Shown here in pieces: positions 1 to 9,640 of a stretch of 64,000 nt of DNA. Source of the DNA: Hydractinia symbiolongicarpus (taxonomy: Eukaryota; Cnidaria; Hydrozoa; Anthoathecata; Hydractiniidae); contig NC_079883.1 in NCBI RefSeq assembly GCF_029227915.1, positions 16,618,001 through 16,682,000 of the forward strand. Direction: 5' to 3'. Each line of letters opens with the position of its first letter. The first letter of the stretch is position 1. A program made the translations under genes and the position numbers. The notes under the pieces were generated by a model. It searched no databases, was not told the origin of the DNA, and saw nothing but the letters and a program-made list of their open reading frames with translations.

Positions 1-905
1 CAGCTTTATAACACCGTCAACTACGTGCACAGGCCTTTAAAGGCTGTAATATGGTCATTTGCAGCCTAACAAAGGCCTTTCACCTATATCACGTGGTTGC
101 ACGTGCCTGCGCAAGTTACGAGCGGACTAATCCCTCCAATGTCATTGGACTATGACGTCCCAAGTGGTTTTCCATTGCGCCATGGCGTTATAACAACGTC
201 AACTACGCGTACAGGCCTCAAAAGGCTGTAATATGGCCTCTTGCAGCCTAATAAAGGCCTTTCACGTATATCACGTGCTTGCACGTGCCTGCGCAGGTTA
301 CCGTTGGTCTAATTATTCCACTCCCAATGGACTACGACGTCCCAAGTTGTTTTCCATTGCGCCATGACTTTATAACACCGTCAACTACGTGTACAGGCGT
401 CTAAAGGCTGTATTATGGCATTTTGCAGCCTAATAAAGGTCGTACACGCAAATCGCGTTGTTCCACGTGCCTGGGCGAGTTACGATCAATCTAATCCCTC
501 CACTCTCATTAGACTATGACGTCCCAAGTGGTTTTTTATTGCGCCATGGCGTTATAACACCGTCAACCACGGGTACAGGCCTCAAAAGTCTGTAATATGG
601 CCTCTTGCAGCCTAATGAAGGTCTTACACGTATATCACGTGGTCGTACGTGCCTGCGCAAGTTACCATTGGTCTAATCCTTCTACTCTCAATGGACTAGG
701 ACGTCCCAAGTTGTTTTCCATTGCGTCACGGCTTTATAACACCGTCAACTACGTGCACAGGCCTTTAAAGGCTGTAATATGGTCATTTGCAGCCTAACAA
801 AGGCCTTTCACGTATATCACGTGGTTGCACGTGCCTGCGCAAGTTACGAGCGGACTAATCCCTCCAATGTCATTGGACTATGACGTCCCAAGTGGTTTTC
901 CATTG
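1..905 (+). repeat. Segmental copy S1, repeated at 5,626-6,530
   Basis: The first 905 bases recur at an offset of 5,625. Private variants are shared by both copies: TTTCACCTATATCACG near 78 and 5,703, TATAACAACGTCAAC near 190 and 5,815, CCACTCCCAATGG near 318 and 5,943, GCTGTATTATGG, and the lead monomer with AATGAAGGTC at 597 and 6,222. Similarity is broken just after 905, where 6,533-6,640 carries a different variant block. The first of these variants also occur near 9,328-9,590, so this segment was copied more than once. Confidence 0.8.
31..78 (+). repeat. Exemplar of the conserved dyad (hairpin-capable inverted repeat)
   Basis: AGGCCTTTAAAGGCTG (31-46) and CAGCCTAACAAAGGCCT (62-78) are an imperfect inverted repeat with a 15-base spacer containing the ATG landmark. 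Eight bases (AGGCCTTT) and six bases (AGGCTG) pair, around a short mismatch. The left arm also holds the self-palindrome GCCTTTAAAGGC. The same arrangement occurs once per monomer in class I contexts, for example 2,761-2,808; in many class II monomers (AAAGGTCG right arm) it is partly eroded. Confidence 0.75.
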
Positions 906-2598
906 CGCCATGGCGTTATAACACCGTCAACTACGCGTGCAGGCCTCAAAAGACTGTAATATGGCCTCTTGCAGCATAATAAAGGCCTTTCACGTATATC
1001 ACGTGCTTGCACGTGCCTGCGCAGGTTACCGTTGGTCTAATTTTTCCACTCTTAATGGACTACGACGTCTCAAGTGGTTTTCCATTGCGCCATGGCGTTA
1101 TAACACCGTCAACTACGGGTGCAGGCCTCCAAAGGCTGTAATATGGCCTCTTGCAGCATAAGAAAGGCCTTACACGCATATCATGTGTTTCCACGTGCCT
1201 ATGCAGGTTACCATTGGTCTAATTATTCCACTCTCAATGGACTACGACGTCCCAAATTGTTTTCCATTGCGCCATGACTTTATAACACCGTCAACTACGT
1301 GTACAGGCGTCTAAAGGCTGTACTATGGCATTTTGCAGCCTAATAAAGGTCGTACACACAAATCGCGTTGTTCCACGTGCCTGCACTAGTTACGATCGGA
1401 CTAATCCCTCCACTCTCAATGGACTACGACATTCAAAGTTGTTTTCCATTGCGCCATGACTTTATAACACCGTCAACTACAGGTACAGGCCTCTAAAGGC
1501 TGTAACATGGCCTCTTGCAGCCTAATAAAGGTCGTACACATAAATCGCGTTGTTCCACGTGCCTGGGCGAGTTACGATCAATCTAATCCCTCCACTCTCA
1601 TTAGACTATGACGTCCCAAGTGGTTTTTCATTGCGCCATTGTGTTATAACACCGTCAACTACAGATACAGGACTCAAAAGGCTGTAATATGGCCTCTTGC
1701 AGCCTAAAAAAGGCCTTACACGTATATCACGTGGTCGTACGTGCCTGCGCAAGTTACCATTGGTCTAATCCTTCTACTCTCAATAGACTAGGACGTCCCA
1801 AGTTGTTTTCCATTGCGTCACAGCTTTATAACACCGTCAACTACGTGCACAGGCCTTTAAAGGCTGTAATATGGTCATTTGCAGCCTAACAAAGGCCTTT
1901 CACCTATATCACGTGGTTGCACGTGCCTGCGCAAGTTACGAGCGGACTAATCCCTCCAATGTCATTGGACTATGACGTCCCAAGTGGTTTTCCATTGCGC
2001 CATGGCGTTATAACACCGTCAACTACGCGTACAGGCCTCAAAAGGCTGTAATATGGCCTCTTGCAGCCTAATAAAGGCCTTTCACGTATATCACGTGCTT
2101 GCACGTTCCTGCGCAGGTTACCGTTGGTCTAATTATTCCACTCTCAATGGACTACGACGTCCCAAGTTGTTTTCCATTGCGCCATGACTTTATAACACCG
2201 TCAACTACGTGTACAGGCGTCTAAAGGCTGTATTATGGCATTTTGCAGCCTAATAAAGGTCGTACACGCAAATCGCGTTGTTCCACGTGCCTGCACTAGT
2301 TACGATCGGACTAATCCCTCCACTCTTAATGGACTACGACGTCCAAAGTTGTTTTCCATTGCGCCATGACTTTATAACACCGTCAACTACAGGTACAGGC
2401 CTGTAAAGGCTGTAACATGGCCTCTTGCAGCCTAATAAAGGTCGTACACATAAATCGCGTTGTTCCACGTGCCTGGGCGAGTTACGATCAATCTAATCCC
2501 TCCACTCTCATTAGACTATGACGTCCCAAGTGGTTTTTTATTGCGCCATGGCGTTATAACACCGTCAACCACGGGTACAGGCCTCAAAAGTCTGTAAT

Positions 2599-2780
2599 AT
2601 GGCCTCTTGCAGCCTAATAAAGGCCTTACACGTATATCACGTGGTCGTACGTGCCTGCGCAAGTTACCATTGGTCTAATCCTTCTACTCTCAATGGACTA
2701 GGACGTCCCAAGTTGTTTTCCATTGCGTCACGGCTTTATAACACCGTCAACTACGTGCACAGGCCTTTAAAGGCTGTAAT
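2599..2780 (+). repeat. Exemplar class I monomer (lead monomer of the HOR)
   Basis: This copy shows the monomer layout, phased at the ATG. In order it has ATGGCCTCTTGCAGCCTAAT; AAAGGCCTTACACG; TATATCACGTGGTCGTACGTG; a CCTGCGCAAGTTACC block; GGTCTAATCC; a pyrimidine-rich TTCTACTCTC; the palindrome GACGTC; TTGTTTTCCATTGCG; TTTATAACACCGTCAACTAC; GTGCACAGGCCTTTAAAGGC; and TGTAAT leading to the next ATG. I find no convincing internal half-monomer repeat, so 182 bp appears to be the basic unit. Class II monomers, such as those near 2,265 and 2,450, replace the TATATCACGTGG segment with AAATCGCGTTGTTCCACGTG but are otherwise collinear. Confidence 0.9.
2616..2741 (+). other. Exemplar AATAAA and TTTATAA elements in each monomer
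   Basis: AATAAA at 2,616-2,621 matches the eukaryotic poly(A) hexamer, and TTTATAA at 2,735-2,741 is TATA-like. Both sit at fixed phase in most monomers, sometimes altered (AACAAA, AAAAAA, GTTATAA). Their recurrence follows from tandem repetition, so it is not independent evidence of function. If the satellite is transcribed, they could matter for starts or ends of transcripts on the + strand. Confidence 0.35.
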
Positions 2781-2999
2781 ATGGTCATTTGCAGCCTAAC
2801 AAAGGCCTTTCACGTATATCACGTGGTTGCACGTGCCTGCGCAAGTTACGAGCGGACTAATCCCTCCAATGTCATTGGACTATGACGTCCCAAGTGGTTT
2901 TCCATTGCGCCATGGCGTTATAACACCGTCAACTACGCGTACAGGCCTCAAAAGACTGTAATATGGCCTCTTGCAGCATAATAAAGGCCTTTCACGTAT

Positions 3000-3027
3000 A
3001 TCACGTGCTTGCACGTGCCTGCGCAGG
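3000..3027 (+). other. Exemplar of paired CACGTG palindromes in a class I monomer
   Basis: CACGTG at 3,002-3,007 and 3,012-3,017 start ten bases apart, within two copies of a CACGTGCYTG decamer. They are followed by the ten-base palindrome CCTGCGCAGG at 3,018-3,027. CACGTG is the core E-box/G-box bound by bHLH proteins, and ATCACGTG at 3,000-3,007 also fits the budding-yeast CDEI consensus RTCACRTG. Protein binding here is untested inference. Lead monomers have TACGTG as the second element; class II monomers usually keep only the second. Confidence 0.6.
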
Positions 3028-3369
3028 TTACCGTTGGTCTAATTTTTCCACTCTTAATGGACTACGACGTCCCAAGTGGTTTTCCATTGCGCCATGGCGT
3101 TATAACACCGTCAACTACGGGTGCAGGCCTCCAAAGGCTGTAATATGGCCTCTTGCAGCATAAGAAAGGCCTTACACGTATATCATGTGTTTCCACGTGC
3201 CTATGCAGGTTACCATTGGTCTAATTATTCCACTCTCAATGGACTACGACGTCCCAAATTGTTTTCCATTGCGCCATGACTTTATAACACCGTCAACTAC
3301 GTGTACAGGCGTCTAAAGGCTGTACTATGGCATTTTGCAGCCTAATAAAGGTCGTACACACAAATCGCG

Positions 3370-3600
3370 TTGTTCAACGTGCCTGCACTAGTTACGATCG
3401 GACTAATCCCTCCACTCTCAATGGACTACGACATTCAAAGTTGTTTTCCATTGCGCCATGACTTTATAACACCGTCAACTAAAGGCTGTAACATGGCCTC
3501 TTGCAGCCTAATAAAGGTCGTACACATAAATCGCGTTGTTCCACGTGCCTGGGCGAGTTACGATCAATCTAATCCCTCCACTCTCATTAGACTATGACGT
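3370..3600 (+). repeat. Shortened monomer with a 16-bp deletion (marker)
   Basis: At 3,480/3,481 the sequence reads GTCAACTAAAGGCTG where the full-length relative near 1,476 has a further 16 bases (CAGGTACAGGCCTCTA) between ACTA and AAGG. The lost piece is bounded by CTA on both sides, consistent with slippage or microhomology-mediated loss. The same deletion is at 7,103/7,104 and 11,818/11,819, exactly at the segmental offsets, so it arose before those copies spread. The reading frame it opens (75 codons) is not thought to be a gene. Confidence 0.85.
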
Positions 3601-6322
3601 CCCAAGTGGTTTTTCATTGCGCCATTGCGTTATAACACCGTCAACTACAGATACAGGCCTCAAAAGGCTGTAATATGGCCTCTTGCAGCCTAATAAAGGC
3701 CTTACACGTATATCACGTGGTCGTACGTGCCTGCGCAAGTTACCATTGGTCTAATCCTTCTACTCTCAATAGACTAGGACGTCCCAAGTTGTTTTCCATT
3801 GCGTCACAGCTTTATAACACCGTCAACTACGTGCACAGGCCTTTAAAGGCTGTAATATGGTCATTTGCAGCCTAACAAAGGCCTTTCACGTATATCACGT
3901 GGTTGCACGTGCCTGCGCAAGTTACGAGCGGACTAATCCCTCCAATGTCATTGGACTATGACGTCCCAAGTGGTTTTCCATTGCGCCATGGCGTTATAAC
4001 ACCGTCAACTACGCGTACAGGCCTCAAATGGCTGTAATATGGCCTCTTGCAGCCTAATAAAGGCCTTTCACGTATATCACGTGCTTGCACGTGCCTGCGC
4101 AGGTTACCGTTGGTCTAATTATTCCACTCTCAATGGACTACGACGTCCCAAGTTGTTTTCCATTGCGCCATGACTTTATAACACCGTCAACTACGTGTAC
4201 AGGCGTCTAAAGGCTGTATTATGGCATTTTGCAGCCTAATAAAGGTCGTACACGCAAATCGCGTTGTTCCACGTGCCTGCACTAGTTACGATCGGACTAA
4301 TCCCTCCACTCTTAATGGACTACGACGTCCAAAGTTGTTTTCCATTGCGCCATGACTTTATAACACCGTCAACTACAGGTACAGGCCTGTAAAGGCTGTA
4401 ACATGGCCTCTTGCAGCCTAATAAAGGTCGTACACATAAATCGCGTTGTTCCACGTGCCTGGGCGAGTTACAATCAATCTAATCCCTCCACTCTCATTAG
4501 ACTATGACGTCCCAAGTGGTTTTTTATTGCGCCATGGCGTTATAACACCGTCAACCACGGGTACAGGCCTCAAAAGTCTGTAATATGGCCTCTTGCAGCC
4601 TAATAAAGGCCTTACACGTATATCACGTGGTCGTACGTGCCTGCGCAAGTTACCATTGGTCTAATCCTTCTACTCTCAAAGGACTAGGACGTCCCAAGTT
4701 GTTTTCCATTGCGTCACGGCTTTATAACACCGTCAACTACGTGCACAGGCCTTTAAAGGCTGTAATATGGTCATTTGCAGCCTAACAAAGGCCTTTCACG
4801 TATATCACGTGGTTGCACGTGCCTGCGCAAGTTACGAGCGGACTAATCCCTCCAATGTCATTGGACTATGACGTCCCAAGTGGTTTTCCATTGCGCCATG
4901 ACTTTATAACACCGTCAACTACAGGTACAGGCCTGTAAAGGCTGTAACATGGCTTCTTGCAGCCTAATAAAGGCCTTTCACGTAAATCACGTGCTTGCAC
5001 GTGCCTGCGCAGGTTACCGTTGATCTAATTATTCCACTCTCAATGGACTACGACGTCCCAAGTTGTTTTCCATTGCGCCATGACTTTATAACACGTCAAC
5101 TACGTGTACAGGCGTGTAAAGGCTGTACTATGGCATTTGGCAGCCTAATAAAGGTCGTACACACAAATCGCGTTGTTCCACGTGCCTGCACTAGTTACGA
5201 TCGGACTAATTCCTCCACTTTTAATGGACTACGACGTCCAAAGTTGTTTTCCATTGCGCCATGACTTTATAACACCGTGAACTACAGGTACAGGCCTGTT
5301 AAGGCTGTAACATGGCCTCTTGCAGCCTAAAAAAGGTCGTACACATAAATCGCGTTGTTCCACGTGCCTGGGCGAGTTACGATCAATCTAATCCCTCCAC
5401 TCTCATTAGACTATGACGTCCCAGGTGGTTTTCCATTGCGCCATGACTTTATAACACCGTCAACTACAGGTACAGGCCTGTAAAGGCTGTAACATGGCCT
5501 CTTGCAGCCTAATAAAGGCCTTACACGTACATCACGTGGTCGTACGTGCCTGCGCAAGTTACCATTGGTCTAATCCTTCTACTCTCAATAGACTAGGACG
5601 TCCCAAGTTGTTTTCCATTGCGTCACAGCTTTATAACACCGTCAACTACGTGCACAGGCCTTTAAAGGCTGTAATATGGTCATTTGCAGCCTAACAAAGG
5701 CCTTTCACCTATATCACGTGGTTGCACGTGCCTGCGCAAGTTACGAGCGGACTAATCCCTCCAATGTCATTGGACTATGACGTCCCAAGTGGTTTTCCAT
5801 TGCGCCATGGCGTTATAACAACGTCAACTACGCGTACAGGCCTCAAAAGGCTGTAATATGGCCTCTTGCAGCCTAATAAAGGCCTTTCACGTATATCACG
5901 TGCTTGCACGTGCCTGCGCAGGTTACCGTTGGTCTAATTATTCCACTCCCAATGGACTACGACGTCCCAAGTTGTTTTCCATTGCGCCATGACTTTATAA
6001 CACCGTCAACTACGTGTACAGGCGTCTAAAGGCTGTATTATGGCATTTTGCAGCCTAATAAAGGTCGTACACGCAAATCGCGTTGTTCCACGTGCCTGGG
6101 CGAGTTACGATCAATCTAATCCCTCCACTCTCATTAGACTATGACGTCCCAAGTGGTTTTTTATTGCGCCATGGCGTTATAACACCGTCAACCACGGGTA
6201 CAGGCCTCAAAAGTCTGTAATATGGCCTCTTGCAGCCTAATGAAGGTCTTACACGTATATCACGTGGTCGTACGTGCCTGCGCAAGTTACCATTGGTCTA
6301 ATCCTTCTACTCTCAATGGACT

Positions 6323-9300
6323 AGGACGTCCCAAGTTGTTTTCCATTGCGTCACGGCTTTATAACACCGTCAACTACGTGCACAGGCCTTTAAAGGCTGT
6401 AATATGGTCATTTGCAGCCTAACAAAGGCCTTTCACGTATATCACGTGGTTGCACGTGCCTGCGCAAGTTACGAGCGGACTAATCCCTCCAATGTCATTG
6501 GACTATGACGTCCCAAGTGGTTTTCCATTGCGCCATGACTTTATAACACCGTCAACTACAGGTACAGGCCTGTAAAGGCTGTAACATGGCCTCTTGCAGC
6601 CTAATAAAGGCCTTTCACGTAAATCACGTGCTTGCACGTGCCTGCGCAGGTTACCGTTGGTCTAATTTTTCCACTCTTAATGGACTACGACGTCCCAAGT
6701 GGTTTTCCATTGCGCCATGGCGTTATAACACCGTCAACTACGGGTGCAGGCCTCCAAAGGCTGTAATATGGCCTCTTGCAGCATAAGAAAGGCCTTACAC
6801 GTATATCATGTGTTTCCACGTGCCTATGCAGGTTACCATTGGTCTAATTATTCCACTCTCAATGGACTACGACGTCCCGAATTGTTTTCCATTGCGCCAT
6901 GACTTTATAACACCGTCAACTACGTGTACAGGCGTCTAAAGGCTGTACTATGGCATTTTGCAGCCTAATAAAGGTCGTACACACAAATCGCGTTGTTCAA
7001 CGTGCCTGCACTAGTTACGATCGGACTAATCCCTCCACTCTCAATGGACTACGACATTCAAAGTTGTTTTCCATTGCGCCATGACTTTATAACACCGTCA
7101 ACTAAAGGCTGTAACATGGCCTCTTGCAGCCTAATAAAGGTCGTACACATAAATCGCGTTGTTCCACGTGCCTGGGCGAGTTACGATCAATCTAATCCCT
7201 CCACTCTCATTAGACTATGACGTCCCAAGTGGTTTTTCATTGCGCCATTGCGTTATAACACCGTCAACTACAGATACAGGCCTCAAAAGGCTGTAATATG
7301 GCCTCTTGCAGCCTAATAAAGGCCTTACACGTATATCACGTGGTCGTACGTGCCTGCGCAAGTTACCATTGGTCTAATCCTTCTACTCTCAATAGACTAG
7401 GACGTCCCAAGTTGTTTTCCATTGCGTCACAGCTTTATAACACCGTCAACTACGTGCACAGGCCTTTAAAGGCTGTAATATGGTCATTTGCAGCCTAACA
7501 AAGGCCTTTCACGTATATCACGTGGTTGCACGTGCCTGCGCAAGTTACGAGCGGACTAATCCCTCCAATGTCATTGGACTATGACGTCCCAAGTGGTTTT
7601 CCATTGCGCCATGGCGTTATAACACCGTCAACTACGCGTACAGGCCTCAAATGGCTGTAATATGGCCTCTTGCAGCCTAATAAAGGCCTTTCACGTATAT
7701 CACGTGCTTGCACGTGCCTGCGCAGGTTACCGTTGGTCTAATTATTCCACTCTCAATGGACTACGACGTCCCAAGTTGTTTTCCATTGCGCCATGACTTT
7801 ATAACACCGTCAACTACGTGTACAGGCGTCTAAAGGCTGTATTATGGCATTTTGCAGCCTAATAAAGGTCGTACACGCAAATCGCGTTGTTCCACGTGCC
7901 TGCACTAGTTACGATCGGACTAATCCCTCCACTCTTAATGGACTACGACGTCCAAAGTTGTTTTCCATTGCGCCATGACTTTATAACACCGTCAACTACA
8001 GGTACAGGCCTGTAAAGGCTGTAACATGGCCTCTTGCAGCCTAATAAAGGTCGTACACATAAATCGCGTTGTTCCACGTGCCTGGGCGAGTTACAATCAA
8101 TCTAATCCCTCCACTCTCATTAGACTATGACGTCCCAAGTGGTTTTTTATTGCGCCATGGCGTTATAACACCGTCAACCACGGGTACAGGCCTCAAAAGT
8201 CTGTAATATGGCCTCTTGCAGCCTAATAAAGGCCTTACACGTATATCACGTGGTCGTACGTGCCTGCGCAAGTTACCATTGGTCTAATCCTTCTACTCTC
8301 AAAGGACTAGGACGTCCCAAGTTGTTTTCCATTGCGTCACGGCTTTATAACACCGTCAACTACGTGCACAGGCCTTTAAAGGCTGTAATATGGTCATTTG
8401 CAGCCTAACAAAGGCCTTTCACGTATATCACGTGGTTGCACGTGCCTGCGCAAGTTACGAGCGGACTAATCCCTCCAATGTCATTGGACTATGACGTCCC
8501 AAGTGGTTTTCCATTGCGCCATGACTTTATAACACCGTCAACTACAGGTACAGGCCTGTAAAGGCTGTAACATGGCCTCTTGCAGCCTAATAAAGGCCTT
8601 TCACGTAAATCACGTGCTTGCACGTGCCTGCGCAGGTTACCGTTGATCTAATTATTCCACTCTCAATGGACTACGACGTCCCAAGTTGTTTTCCATTGCG
8701 CCATGACTTTATAACACCGTCAACTACGTGTACAGGCGTGTAAAGGCTGTACTATGGCATTTGGCAGCCTAATAAAGGTCGTACACACAAATCGCGTTGT
8801 TCCACGTGCCTGCACTAGTTACGATCGGACTAATTCCTCCACTTTTAATGGACTACGACGTCCAAAGTTGTTTTCCATTGCGCCATGACTTTATAACACC
8901 GTGAACTACAGGTACAGGCCTGTTAAGGCTGTAACATGGCCTCTTGCAGCCTAAAAAAGGTCGTACACATAAATCGCGTTGTTCCACGTGCCTGGGCGAG
9001 TTACGATCAATCTAATCCCTCCACTCTCATTAGACTATGACGTCCCAGGTGGTTTTCCATTGCGCCATGACTTTATAACACCGTCAACTACAGGTACAGG
9101 CCTGTAAAGGCTGTAACATGGCCTCTTGCAGCCTAATAAAGGCCTTACACGTACATCACGTGGTCGTACGTGCCTGCGCAAGTTACCATTGGTCTAATCC
9201 TTCTACTCTCAATAGACTAGGACGTCCCAAGTTGTTTTCCATTGCGTCACAGCTTTATAACACCGTCAACTACGTGCACAGGCCTTTAAAGGCTGTAATA

Positions 9301-9640
9301 TGGTCATTTGCAGCCTAACAAAGGCCTTTCACCTATATCACGTGGTTGCACGTGCCTGCGCAAGTTACGAGCGGACTAATCCCTCCAATGTCATTGGACT
9401 ATGACGTCCCAAGTGGTTTTCCATTGCGCCATGGCGTTATAACAACGTCAACTACGCGTACAGGCCTCAAAAGGCTGTAATATGGCCTCTTGCAGCCTAA
9501 TAAAGGCCTTTCACGTATATCACGTGCTTGCACGTGCCTGCGCAGGTTACCGTTGGTCTAATTATTCCACTCCCAATGGACTACGACGTCCCAAGTTGTT
9601 TTCCATTGCGCCATGACTTTATAACACCGTCAACTACGTG
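6323..9640 (+). repeat. Segmental copy S2 of 2,700-6,016 (about 20 monomers)
   Basis: Landmarks match 2,700-6,016 at an offset of 3,623 or 3,624: for example 2,963 to 6,586, 3,675 to 7,298, 4,585 to 8,208 and 5,494 to 9,118. The offset equals 20 monomers minus 17 bases, explained by a shared 16-bp deletion plus one extra base lost near 5,094 in the older-numbered copy only. The copies are almost identical by eye except for 6,533-6,640. Similarity stops near 9,640, where GCTGTATTATGG in the first copy faces GCTGTACTATGG. Confidence 0.82.

Noticed and set aside
31-78. Dyad plus following bases as rho-independent terminators
   Set aside because: There is no U-run after the stem, the context is a eukaryotic-type satellite, and the element repeats every 182 bases without genes to terminate.
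597-797. Family of 66-codon plus-strand reading frames as protein genes
   Set aside because: They recur at the satellite period, begin and end at the same motif read in two frames, have no separate upstream or downstream signals, and vary as the DNA repeat does. A multicopy gene family is not needed to explain them.
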